From: Acanthaster planci
Lineage: Eukaryota > Echinodermata > Asteroidea > Valvatida > Acanthasteridae
Assembly: GCF_001949145.1 (NCBI RefSeq)
Contig: NW_019091424.1
Coordinates: 1,573,979 to 1,625,570 of the forward strand
Direction: 5' to 3'
DNA length: 51,592 nt
Of this stretch, positions 12,201-21,335 are shown in pieces. Position 1 is the first letter of the stretch. The number at the start of each line of letters is the position of its first letter. Below the pieces are notes generated by a model, which was not told the DNA's origin, ran no database searches, and worked only from the letters and a program-made list of their open reading frames with translations. The translations under genes were made by a program, and so were the position numbers.

Positions 12201-15200
12201 ACAACCTAGGCGGGGGCCAACTTACCGCCCCCCGGCCCAATACTCGATACATTACTACAGAGACGTTAAATGGGCTTTTAGGTCATATTTTGACCGGCAA
12301 CACAATAAGAGAAGAAATAATGTAGCCAAACGCATGAACATTTGTCAAAATTTTACTCAAATTCGACGTAACTGAATGAAGTAGGCTACGTGGAAGGGAA
12401 GACAAGATGCATGATTTCTCACCAAAACGTCTCGACGAGGATGCAGAGCTCCTGGGCCCGGCCTAGGGCAAAGACGGGGATCAGCACCTTGCCTCCCTTC
12501 TGGATGCAGTCGTGAATCTTCTGCAGGAAATCACGCTCTCTGCACCTGAAATCGTTGATAAAAATTGTTCCAATTTGACAAACCTGACAAAAGCTCTAGT
12601 CATGCAAAATTTCACCTGCTAAATACCATCAAAATGAGAAGCTGAGTTTTTTTTTCTTAATGCAAGTTGAAAAAAATACTTCTTCTCGGGGTCTTCGGAT
12701 GAAATACATTCTCTGCTGTGGAAAACGCTGTCTAATGCAACAAGCCCGCATGAAGTTGGTTTTTTTTTACCTTTTGGAGTCACGGATTGTGGTAGCATAG
12801 GTCGACTCTGTGATAAGGATGTCCGGTCGGCATTTATCGATCCACGCCGCTCTGTGATTTACAGAGAAAAAAAATGTAGAGAACTGTCAGAATATTACAT
12901 CTTAAATCTCATTCAAGCATTTTGGTTAAGTGGCGTCGAACCTGAAATCACAAATGCGCAATTGTAGACCTACTGTTTGAACTAGACTTCGGACATGCTA
13001 GTGCAACCATTCAGCTAAGGTTCCCATCACCTTTGAGCTAACGTGTGCATGCTGAAAATGGCACTAGCACTAACGGAGCAGTCGCGGGGGACCAGTTTGC
13101 TTGCTTGCCAACCAACCAAAAGTCTCACAATGTGGATCGCACAAACACTTGATACCAAAGCGAGGGGACGACACCCGTGTTGAAAAGGGAGGCCAAAAAC
13201 ATTGTAAGGACAAATTTTTTGTCCTCACAACTCGGCCCCGACTTTCCTGACAAACGACGCCGTCCCCCTTAACACGGTGAGGGACCACCTGCGCACGCAC
13301 AGCAGTGTTCCACTTACATACAACTGACCACAAGGAGCACTGACCACTGAGGACGGGATTGAACAAATGACTGACCATTGAGGAGAGAAAAGAAATTATG
13401 TTCCCTCAAGGATTTCCCCCAGGGGGTGAATGCCCATAGGGAGGCCCGACGAATATTTTGATGAATTCAAAGTGCCCACGACAAAGGTGACTGCACTAAC
13501 GGGGCCTAAAATAAGTTCCAAATACACCTGTAGGGTATTTAGTCTTGATCTGTTTCCCTTAAAATGAACCAATCTTGGAACCATGAAGCCTTCTTAACCA
13601 GTGGTGAACTTATCTCCCTCAAAATTTGGTATCTTGGTTATTTTTCTTTCAAATTTCCTTTTTCCCCCCTCTTTTTCAGACTGTGAAGGTGGCAATACCG
13701 GCCAGGAAACGGCTGAGGTGATTCTTGAAATTAGTGAAGTAAGCTGCCACACATTTGAATAGGTGAGGCAGACCCAGGTTCCCTTGGTGTGTCTGTCCTC
13801 TGTGGTGAAGTCAAATGTACGTCCAAATCTTGTTCTGTGGTTCTAGGGACCAGGTGCCCGTTGCCCAATGCTTACAACGGGGACTTTAAACAAAAATCAG
13901 AAAAAACGTCAACAAGGCTTCTTACCCTAAATGCCTGTCTGGTGTCATGTTATAATCTCCCTGAGAAAGGATTAAAAATAAGAAATTGTACATTGGTCAA
14001 ACAGTTTCAAGAATGGAAACGTACAGACTGTTAGTGGCCTTGATGAACTTATAATCCACAAAAGAAAAATTGGTCATGACTGATTGATTGGCACTGATGG
14101 CTGAAGTGAATCACTCACTGTGTAGACCACAGACTGAGAACCGACTTTCATGTGGAACATCGCCGCCCCCAGCACGTGGCCAGCGTAGTAGGCAGTGATC
14201 TCCAGCTCGTCGTCAACCTGGTGATGTAACCAAATGAAACGCTGGTAAAAAAAAATGATGCCAATACATTCACAGCATACATGCAAATTTGACAAATCAC
14301 GGTAGTTGATATGTGTTCAAATTCTGGAAGTCTGCATGGCATGTGTCGGCTAGGAGCTCCGAAAAACTATTATTTGCTCTCGACAAAAATATTGCTAGCG
14401 TCCTTAGTATCTTTAGCTGTTTTCTTTCCAGAGAAAAAAATGGACGGATACCAATAATACTGAGAGAGTGTTTAAAGGAGAAAATGGTTCACAGAACGTT
14501 CCCTTCCGCACCTGGACTGTCTGATGAAGGTTGACGATGACCACTTTCTTCATGCAGTCTTTAATCATCTGAAATAAAGAAATCGGAGCTCACTTAGACC
14601 ATTTTTTATCAGGGTTGGTCCACACTATGCGCGACCATCATCAGTGCATGGTAAAGATTTATGCTTCTCAATTTAACGCCTTTGGTTTTTATGGGAGTAT
14701 TGTACAAACTAACAGCCGAAGTGAAGAAGTTGGTCTCTCCCTTTCTCTCAACGGTGATCTTTCTGTAGTCCTCCTGAGAAATAGAAAAAAGAAAAGGTTG
14801 TTTTTATCCCAAACGTTTAAACTATGAACTTTCCCTAAGAAAGAGGAAAAATTACTCCTGTTTTGCAGATACATCTATACGTATGCTGCTTCATGCTGAC
14901 CGGTTCAGAGAGCTAATTGTGTATTCACACAGTGTATGCTCAAATGAAGCGTGTGACAGGTGTAAGAGGGAGTTAATGTCTAGCGTGATCACACGGTCGG
15001 CGCAATCACTCCATTTTAGCGTGATCAGTCGATCTTAATGAACCACAGTTGTTGATAATTTTGTCATCAGCCGATTGCATTTTCTTTCTAATTCATGGGT
15101 GGTGAACAACCATTTCAAAAAAGGGAAGCGAAATTGGAGATTTAGTACAGGAATGACCAACTGCACTGTGTGATCGGGAACTCGCGTAGGTCGGCTGGTC

Positions 15201-17544
15201 ATGACCGATGTCAATACAAGGGTGAGAGGTCAACTTTATCAGAACAACCATACGAGAACTCGAACACATTGATAGTATTTTGACTGGCGTGATGTCAGGT
15301 GCTCTGTTCTCACACGTTCTCTTTTCTGAAAAACCAAACAGGCTCAATCTGGCCAAACCTACTGAAAAATACACTTGACGTTCACTGGCCTATAAGCCCT
15401 GAGCTGGACCGCAGGGGGCGCAATTTGCCTAGTAAAGGAGGCTCCTTTGGACGGAACTTGGTTCACAAACGACTATGAACTGCGCGCATTACGGTCACGT
15501 CGCTACCAGCAAAATGGGCATTCCCCATCGACATGGCTCTTTTCAACCAGTGAGGGGGTGCTTCTGCTCAAGGTGGATAAGTTAAACCTGTTGAATAAGA
15601 TGGATTCTGGGTATGCGAGGAACGTCGAATGAAAAAGGCTACCAATAGGATTGGACATATGGCCTTGGTGGGTTGGGTCATGTAGATGGGTCCATCGTAG
15701 CCAACAATCTCACTCATGTAGGGCAGGGCACCGCAGTGGTCCAAGTGGAAATGGCTGTGGAAAAGGTGATGAAAAAGACATGATTGATTTTTGTAGTACA
15801 GATTTTTGCGAAGTTCTAAGTTTTCGTGAATGTAGTTCTACATTTAAATGTCTCTACCTTATTATCACACAGTCCAGGTGTTCCGTGAGGCGGCCACTTC
15901 GAGTGATGTAAGTGAAATCGGGAAATCGTCTCTGAAATCAGTCAGAAAGGAAAAATTCTGGGCGATTACTGAGCTAACAAAATAACACGAGACTTTTTTT
16001 TTCTCGATCTCATGACCATATCGAACAAGTACATTGTCAAGTGAAGCGTACCTCACCTGTGCACATAAATGACAATCTGGAAAGGCAAAGTCTACTGTCA
16101 TGAAGAGTTTGATCGTTATTCACTAAGTCTACAAGCTTCCAAATCAAAATACATCATCCTGAGTGATAAAAACCAAAGTGGCTCACATCGTCATTGAATC
16201 CCATGTGCATGCCACAGTCGAGCATGATGTTCTTGCCGCCAATCGTGACCAAGATGCAACTGCGGCCAACATCTAGACAACCAGAAATAGAGTTAGCAAC
16301 ACTCATAATGGAGCTCTAATGCTTAGTTGCAACGGCAGGTCTACCCGTCAAAATTTTCCCAACCACCTCCTCGGGATTGAAATATGGAGTCGTATTTGCT
16401 GTACTCGTACTACTTTGTCATTCCATGGGGTCGGGGCACAATTTGTGACGGTGACAATTGTTACATGGGTTCTCTAAAAACGAACATTACTTCCCTGCAT
16501 GTGGATTCCCTATTGACATTGTTATACATCTTGCAAGGCTGAATACAGAGGTGCGGGTTTTTTTTACAGAGTAAATGACCTACTCTACAGGTCATGACAG
16601 GTGGTAAACGTTACCTATTTAACAAGGACACCGTCACAAATTGTACCCCAATCTTATGGAATGACCCTACTGTCAATAGGAGTTGAGTCCGGGCAGCCAG
16701 GTCAGGGGCTAGATTGTACGATTAACACGAAATGGTTTGCTTGGAGCCAGTGAGAGATTCCTCCATGGTCTGGTAGGGGAGGGCAGGGGGGCAGGGGAGA
16801 CTCTAGTGCAGACTTGACGTCAGCCCTGGAGCTGATTTCACCATTGAGCTGCTTACCATAGAAATTTGCTAAGCACAGCACACATGAAATTTATATGCTC
16901 AGTGAAAACAGGTTACCCGCCAAAATGTCAATGTATTCTACACTTCCTGTGACTGGTTGTCAGCAGGTTCTGCTTAACACTTACATACATGCAACAGCTT
17001 TTCTCCTGGGCAATGCAGGCACTGTTCAGCACGATCTTGAAACTTGTGCAAATTTACTGTAGGCCTACCATACCTACTATAAATCCTGAGTTGATTTGCC
17101 TTGGAACAAAATCTGTTCATCGGATAATCAACTCAGGAGGGAGTACAATACATCTGTGCAAGAGTGAAACTTGCTCTGAACAGCACCAATAATGAAAACA
17201 TTTTTTTTTTTCAAAATGAAACCAAACATGCAAGCAAAACTTACCTTGTCCGGCACCTGTTCAGCGAGGAAGAAAAAGATGAAACAAGAAATTAGCAGAA
17301 TAGTGTCACTTGCTCATTTACAGTAATAATTAAGCGCAAATTAAGCAACAAATCAAAACAACTGCCTGCCTAAACCACTGCCTAGGTTTAGTGCCAGTGC
17401 TCAGTGTCCTCTGACAAAACAGTGACAGGTGACGATGTCTGAAGTGATGGATGAGAGATCAAAAATTAGCAACATTCATCTTGCTCGAAAACCTAGAAAA
17501 TACGATATTTACTGACCAAGTGGGGTAACTTTGATCTCTGCCAT
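6200..17544 (-). CDS. INTS11: Integrator complex subunit 11, catalytic RNA endonuclease
   Basis: Metallo-beta-lactamase/beta-CASP nuclease that cleaves nascent snRNA and promoter-proximal transcripts in the nucleus, working with INTS9 (family knowledge). Twenty-three coding exons sum to 1812 nt, about 603 residues; human INTS11 is 600. Visible active-site residues keep human numbering: HFHLDH at 68-73, H157 in AGHVLG, D178 in GDYNMT, the E203 acid in ITESTY, H392 in SAHAD and H414 in LVHGEAKK. The beta-CASP part includes [18 protein letters not shown] and [17 protein letters not shown]. The C-terminal INTS9-binding part is less conserved but retains [11 protein letters not shown] and EEDLGS. 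The start at 17544 gives [17 protein letters not shown], matching the family N-terminus. It is divergent from CPTP. Exon 20 is the only weakly supported exon. Confidence 0.97.
6874..6927 (-). CDS. INTS11: INTS11 exon 22
   Basis: 54 nt, [18 protein letters not shown], aligned with human KVLLVSWTYQ. Confidence 0.88.
7195..7229 (-). CDS. INTS11: INTS11 exon 21 (35 nt)
   Basis: [12 protein letters not shown], aligned with human DGSVTVESVLL; acceptor cttacttcag, donor gtaaca. Confidence 0.85.
7542..7597 (-). CDS. INTS11: INTS11 exon 20 (weakly supported)
   Basis: 56 nt between phase 2 and phase 1, exactly the 18 residues missing by comparison with human. It reads [18 protein letters not shown] against human YSHL... 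The acceptor lies in a gtcctcag repeat and the donor gtcctt is poor. Chosen by phase and length. Confidence 0.5.
7555..7760. repeat. Degenerate GAGGACATGTGACAT cluster
   Basis: Repeated gaggac(a/t)(t)gtgacat units in both orientations, including a direct pair near 7720-7752. It overlaps candidate INTS11 exon 20. Confidence 0.5.
7940..8067 (-). CDS. INTS11: INTS11 exon 19
   Basis: 128 nt, [20 protein letters not shown] then [20 protein letters not shown]; aligns with human LGLAEHQLRFT. Donor gtattg. Confidence 0.9.
8194..8258 (-). CDS. INTS11: INTS11 exon 18
   Basis: 65 nt, [20 protein letters not shown] then GE; matches the family KKPRLLHGTL motif. Confidence 0.92.
8348..8458 (-). CDS. INTS11: INTS11 exon 17
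   Basis: 111 nt, [20 protein letters not shown] then [17 protein letters not shown]; aligns with the human CYMPANGETVTL region. Confidence 0.9.
8847..8971 (-). CDS. INTS11: INTS11 exon 16
   Basis: 125 nt, [20 protein letters not shown] then [20 protein letters not shown]; carries H392 and H414. Confidence 0.96.
9378..9415 (-). CDS. INTS11: INTS11 exon 15 (38 nt)
   Basis: [12 protein letters not shown] plus two bases; joins to exon 16 to give [11 protein letters not shown]. Confidence 0.94.
10009..10194. repeat. Dispersed repeat family 3, copy A
   Basis: gagctggacc..aggctcctttgg(t/a)cggaact..cttttcaacc(g/a)(a/g)tgagggggcgcttctgctc is shared in order and orientation with 15401-15577. No coding potential. 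Confidence 0.65.
10349..10561 (-). CDS. INTS11: INTS11 exon 14
   Basis: 213 nt, phase 0, begins [20 protein letters not shown] and continues [35 protein letters not shown]. Confidence 0.96.
10855..10979. mobile_element. Foldback (MITE-like) element, family 2 copy A
   Basis: The left arm gagggtttgcatggctgcca is the inverse of the right arm tggctactacgcaaagcctc, with ccttgcagg/ccttgcaag adjacent. The second copy at 41443-41568 has the same arms. Confidence 0.75.
11121..11216 (-). CDS. INTS11: INTS11 exon 13
   Basis: 96 nt, phase 0, [20 protein letters not shown] then [12 protein letters not shown], nearly identical to the vertebrate protein. Confidence 0.96.
11318..11375. repeat. Tandem 24-bp duplication
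   Basis: cagtcctcactttgcttctgagga-type units are repeated head to tail twice in an INTS11 intron. Confidence 0.7.
11422..11533. mobile_element. Foldback element, family 5
   Basis: Left arm tggccccc..ggtaagcattgtg and right arm cacaatgcttacc..gggggcca form an inverted repeat of about 30 bp around a core of about 50 bp. Confidence 0.65.
11566..11735. mobile_element. Foldback element, family 4
   Basis: The first 27 bp (cagtgctgtatttgagtcca...) and last 27 bp are near-perfect inverse complements with about two mismatches. A gcatt on each side may be a target duplication. The core (tttgaatagctta) resembles stretches at 6700-6760 and 9960-10005. Confidence 0.75.
11911..11965 (-). CDS. INTS11: INTS11 exon 12
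   Basis: 55 nt, [18 protein letters not shown]; the donor gttgga is non-consensus after GT. Confidence 0.9.
12423..12545 (-). CDS. INTS11: INTS11 exon 11
   Basis: 123 nt, [20 protein letters not shown] then [20 protein letters not shown]. Confidence 0.95.
12771..12851 (-). CDS. INTS11: INTS11 exon 10
   Basis: 81 nt, [20 protein letters not shown] then TIRDSK; carries catalytic E203. Confidence 0.95.
13926..13960 (-). CDS. INTS11: INTS11 exon 9 (35 nt)
   Basis: [11 protein letters not shown] plus two bases; carries metal ligand D178. Acceptor ctccctgag complement, donor gtaaga. Confidence 0.95.
14119..14217 (-). CDS. INTS11: INTS11 exon 8
   Basis: 99 nt, [20 protein letters not shown] then [13 protein letters not shown]; carries H157. 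Confidence 0.97.
14512..14568 (-). CDS. INTS11: INTS11 exon 7
   Basis: 57 nt, phase 0, [19 protein letters not shown]; donor gtgcgg. Confidence 0.94.
14714..14773 (-). CDS. INTS11: INTS11 exon 6
   Basis: 60 nt, phase 0 on both sides, [20 protein letters not shown]; donor gttagt. Confidence 0.92.
15401..15577. repeat. Dispersed repeat family 3, copy B
   Basis: Colinear with 10009-10194 over its whole length, diverged by many substitutions; an open frame here is incidental. Confidence 0.65.
15643..15754 (-). CDS. INTS11: INTS11 exon 5 (HxHxDH metal site)
   Basis: 112 nt. It opens with the zinc-binding [15 protein letters not shown] and continues [20 protein letters not shown]. Confidence 0.97.
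15858..15931 (-). CDS. INTS11: INTS11 exon 4
   Basis: 74 nt encoding [15 protein letters not shown] and TEHLDCVII; donor gtagag. Confidence 0.95.
16187..16272 (-). CDS. INTS11: INTS11 exon 3
   Basis: 86 nt encoding [20 protein letters not shown] and then GMHMGFNDD; ends in phase 0 at gtgagc. Confidence 0.95.
16417..16665. mobile_element. Foldback element, family 6
   Basis: Arms of about 37 bp: gtcattccat.gg.t.gggg.acaatttgtgacggtg at the left is matched by its inverse complement ending at 16665. Central 170 bp unique. Confidence 0.75.
17018..17187. mobile_element. Foldback element, family 1 copy B
   Basis: Left ggcactgttcag..cttgaaacttg..cctgagttgatttgcc, right inverse ending gaaacttgctctgaacagcacc. 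Related to 4314-4472. Confidence 0.7.
17245..17256 (-). CDS. INTS11: INTS11 exon 2 (12-nt microexon)
   Basis: GTGCCGGACAAG between a gaacag acceptor and a gtaagt donor. It supplies G-A-G-Q and the first base of D, needed for the LGAGQDVGRSC motif. Confidence 0.9.
17517..17544 (-). CDS. INTS11: INTS11 exon 1 (start)
   Basis: 28 nt, encodes MAEIKVTPL plus one base, donor gtcagt. Confidence 0.93.
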
Positions 17545-18164
17545 GATCTGTTTTAGGTATTAACATGGGTGTGATCTTGCGGGTAGCAGTAAGGTGACTT
17601 TTTAAACTACACAAGGTGACAATCAGCACCGGGACATATGCATAACAAGCGAAACCTGCCGGGATCCTATACAAGTTGGAACCTCTCGTGCATGCATACA
17701 GTATGGGCAAGGCCATCTTCCAGTCGCTACAGAATAGGTGAGGTAACCTGCTGAAAAGTGCTTAACTAACATCAAATAAGGGTAACAAATTAATAAAATA
17801 ACACGAGAATAGCTTTGGAATGATTACAAACTATATTAATGCGAATTCGTGTAATCTTATTCATTAATCAATGAAAATGTGTCAATTTGAAACAGAAATT
17901 TTTCTAGTCCTTACCCACAGTCTTGTAATGGATTGAACCAAAACATTCCAGACTGACACCTTGCATGCGAGTGCGTGACTTTCTATATTTAATACTAATA
18001 GATTTCAGACATTTGGACAGCAGACGACACTTTCATGTTCAATAACTGAGAACCAGTAAACAGTCAACCAGCCGCAGGTCAAGGTTAAGTAAGACACAGC
18101 TGCATGTGCATTGTGATCACGGCCCCAAAATTCCGGATACAATTCAGGCCTGTTTTCTGCAACA
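17545..18164. promoter_or_regulatory. Divergent INTS11/CPTP promoter interval
   Basis: About 620 bp separates the two start codons, which point away from each other. It must hold both 5' UTRs and start sites unless there are unseen upstream exons. I see no clear TATA box. Inferred from gene order. Confidence 0.55.
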
Positions 18165-18283
18165 ATGGCTGGGAAAGAACTGTTTGATTTTAAGCATTTG
18201 TTAGAGGAATTTACGGCCTCTAAGACACCAGAAAATCACATTTTGATGGACCGTTATGTGAATGCTTTTAACGACTTATCGAG
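18165..18283 (+). CDS. CPTP: CPTP copy 1 exon 1
   Basis: 119 nt, ATG in aacaATGG, ends TTATCGAG at donor gtaggg. The same N-terminal pattern, MA(G/S)K.ELFDF, occurs in copy 2. Confidence 0.93.
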
Positions 18284-19328
18284 GTAGGGTGGGCGTTCCC
18301 GCAAGTGCCATAAGTGTCATTCCTTCCGAAGAAAGCGTTCCGGTAGTGACCAGTGCTGATCACAAAGTGAAAGATTATTCCGGAAGCGGAGGCATGATTG
18401 ATACTGGGCCGTATCGAAAGAAATTCCGGACGCCATTTTGAAAGGCCCAATTCCCAAATATTTTAGGTGTTACGGCGCACGGTAGACTTTGGACGTCGAC
18501 ATGTTGGACATACATTACGCCTAGCACTGCCCAGGTCTATAGATGACTTTGAAAGAAATAGGGAAATACATGTAGGGCCTAACATGTCTAACCTATTCAC
18601 AAAATTTGGCGACCAACATGACCAATTGTAGACTTGTTGATTGTTCGTGTACCTTGACATTGACAGGATTGACCTGATTGAAGACGTTGAGTAGTTTCAG
18701 CTTGCACGTTGCTATGGTTGCTGAATCATTTTCACTCATTTTGAGCCGGACTTTTGCCGATTGTAAGCAACATCTTTTGCTCAGAATGGCACCTTCATGT
18801 ATGTTTCACAGGTTCTTTGTTCTTCTGGGCACCGCCTTTGGCTTTGTCTCCAAGGACATCAACGAGAAGGTAGGCATCCTGAAGGCCCACCGGGCTGAAA
18901 ACCCAGACCACTTTGCCACCATCCAGTCCATGGTGGCCTACGAGGTGGCCAACGACCTGACTCAGGCTAAGACCAAATCAGGGCTCCTGTCGGGCTCCCG
19001 CACCCTGCTTCGCCTCCACCGCACCATGGACTTCGTGGCCAAGTTCCTGGGGCGGCTGAAGGACATGAAGGATGAGGAGTACACGAGCAAGGCCGCTTCG
19101 GAGGAGTACTCCCAGTCGCTGGCCAAGTTCCACCCCTGGATGATCCGGAAGGTGGCGGGCGTGGCTATGTACACCCTGCCCACCCGGGGCGTCTTCGTCC
19201 AGAAGTACTGCAAGCAGGAGAAAGAGGAACTGGAGACACTGGTCGGTCCAACGGCCGCGATTATGACCGAGATTTACGACATTACACAACAGCTGTATGC
19301 CGATAATAATATTCTAGACCTTCCTTAA
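18165..19328 (+). CDS. CPTP: Ceramide-1-phosphate transfer protein, copy 1
   Basis: Cytosolic GLTP-fold protein that moves ceramide-1-phosphate between membranes (family knowledge). Two coding exons, 18165-18283 and 18812-19328, joined in phase 2, give 211 residues; human CPTP has 214. It starts MAGKELFDFKHLLEEF; the GLTP core follows: LLGTAFGFVSKDINEK, SRTLLRLHRTMDF, FHPWMIRKVA, YTLPTRGVF, and the tail ADNNILDLP matches the family LLDLP ending. All five head-group residues of human CPTP (D56, K60, R106, R110, H150) are present here as D55, K59, R103, R107 and H147. It is divergent from INTS11 and followed by a tandem paralogue. An in-frame ATG upstream of exon 2 at 18678 lies in the intron and is not the start. 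Confidence 0.96.
18812..19328 (+). CDS. CPTP: CPTP copy 1 exon 2 (stop)
   Basis: 517 nt from acceptor tttcacag to TAA; contains nearly the whole lipid-transfer domain. GC-rich relative to flanks. Confidence 0.96.
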
Positions 19329-19545
19329 CCTCGGTTTCTCCTGGGGAGAACAGTTTCACACAGCAGAAAATTCCGTGTAGTAATTTTAAGAAGCTTAGGT
19401 AGAAATCCGCTGGAAACGAGTCGCCAACACTACAAACCACATTTGGCAGGATTTGGATTAATATTTAAACTGGCATGGCTGTGGGCCAGGCAATCATGAG
19501 TCAAGTTCAAGCAAGAAACACAAACGATAATTGCACATTATCGGG

Positions 19546-19750
19546 GGGAGTCGGGTTGGCGTAGTGGTTCTTTCTTCGCCTTCCACCTCCGTGGCCCGGG
19601 TTCAATTCCCGCCATGGTCCATGGTCCTTGCCTCAGGTTTCTTCAGGCTTGCGAGCTACAGTGCCGAGTGCAAGCTTGATACCACTAGAAAGGCACAGAA
19701 TGGTGTGCTTCCATATACCAGCAAAGGCAATACGGCCGTTTCACAATAGT
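19546..19750 (+). repeat. tRNA-derived SINE-like element
   Basis: A box A match TGGCGTAGTGG (19557-19567) and a box B match GGTTCAATTCC (19599-19609) are spaced as in a pol III tRNA promoter. A mature tRNA fold is not obvious and unrelated sequence follows, so a SINE head is more likely than a tRNA gene. It lies in the CPTP 3' UTR or just beyond. Confidence 0.6.
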
Positions 19751-20444
19751 GTGCCACTAAGAGGTTGCAACGCATTGGTCAATTACAATGCGCGGAATTT
19801 TTCGACCCATTGCGCGTTTGGAAAAGGTCGACAAATTTTGCCTGTTCTGATTGGCCGATGCATTACAAACTCTTGGTGGTGCACTATTGTGAATCGATCG
19901 TATTGTGTTTTCAACTGAAATATGCTCTACAATATAAATGTAATTTGATTTCTGGTTATTTTAACGCACAGAATCTTAAGTTTTTGCTCAGGAAGTTCAA
20001 CTTGAATTTGGGAAGTGTTTCTGAATTGGGCATTTTTCGTAAATGGGGCATTTATCCCAATTTAGGCAGAGTTCCAAATTTGAGCAGTGTGAAAGAGGAT
20101 CCAAATGTCAGCCCCATCAACCATCATTTGGTGCGATTCATTTATAATCACCGATGTAGCAGATTATATTTAAAAGTTAATAGCCATGTCAGCAAGTAGA
20201 CGATTCATAGTTATGTCTGTAGCTAGTCAATGTTTAATGCAAGAAATAGAAATATTGTACCTGTTGGCCTTTTATTTTTATATAAAAAATGATGTGTAAG
20301 ACGTATGGTTTTTGAAGTCACAACCTCAGCAGACAGCGGTGGTGCGAATTTAGTGATTTTTCTGAGTTCCGGAAAAAAATCATGTGTCCACTTAACAATT
20401 AATGTCGATCAAAATACATCATGTTTTAATTAAGCTTTTATGCA

Positions 20445-20450
20445 AATAAA
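20445..20450 (+). terminator. Candidate poly(A) signal, CPTP copy 1
   Basis: AATAAA, with a second AATAAA at 20471-20476, about 1.1 kb after the stop codon. Confidence 0.4.
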
Positions 20451-20721
20451 ATTAATGGTGGAAAAAGAAAAATAAATCAATTGTTCTTCGGGTTTGACTT
20501 TCCCTTTTTATGCTGTACAGGATCCGATCAAAATCACAAAGTAGCAGCCGGCAAAAAATTGCCCGAGTGGAGTTTTTCTGAGCGCAAGAAGATCAGAAAT
20601 GAATATGCATGTGACGTCACACGACATTATGAATAATTAACTTCAGGGCGCGCGCCCTCTGCCTCTACCGATCGTGGAACGTCTGAAGCGGGTGACGCCC
20701 ATAACGTGTACGAGACACTAT

Positions 20722-21162
20722 AAGGCCGAGTTCGGGCGGCTTGTTCCCATATGTTCAACAACAGTTCGATTTGTTGTTCGTGGATCGGCCGCTCGAACGC
20801 CGGGAAGAAACACGCAACATGGCGGCGTCCATGTACGTTACTCGAGAGTTAAGTTTTGGATGGGTTGAATTCTTTTCCATATAAACAGGAACATTCATTT
20901 CTGTGTTTGGGAAAATAATTAATGTTAATGTTGCAAAACTTCCCATTGTCTACATGGTCTATGGCTTTGGAAGCCACCTCTCCACTTTTGCAGCTGTTCA
21001 AAAATCAAAATCTCACGAGTTTTTCCGTGTGTTCCTGTAAAACCCTGACGAGGAGGTGGTGCGTGATCCTATTCCGGGAACAGTGTTCTTGAGTCGTGTT
21101 CCCGCCGTTCGAGCGCGAGAACAAGAAACTCGTTTCAAGAACAGGCCGCCCGAACTTGACCT
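20722..21162. mobile_element. Foldback element, family 8 (about 440 bp)
   Basis: Outer arms aggccgagttcgggcggcttgttc and the inverse of gaacaggccgcccgaacttgacct pair. Inner blocks (ttgttgttcg..gctcgaacgccggga and tcccgccgttcgagcg..gaacaag) also pair. This gives long-armed foldback structure between the two CPTP copies. Confidence 0.7.
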
Positions 21163-21335
21163 AAATTTCTGTCCCAGAACCAATGTTTCATAGTAAATTC
21201 AAGCATCTCTAGAATAAGGAGGTGTCTGTGAACAAAGACCGAAGACTCTTAGATTAATAACGAAGACTTGCGTTTAATTAACAGAAAGAGCTGTATGGTT
21301 AAACCCTCTGTTCGCAGTGATCCATTAGTAAGAGG

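Noticed and set aside
18678-18811. ATG at 18678 as the CPTP start
   Set aside because: It lies in the intron; exon 1 at 18165 gives the N-terminus shared with copy 2 and the correct length.
19546-19617. A functional tRNA gene
   Set aside because: Internal promoter boxes are present but a stable acceptor stem and clear anticodon arm are not evident.
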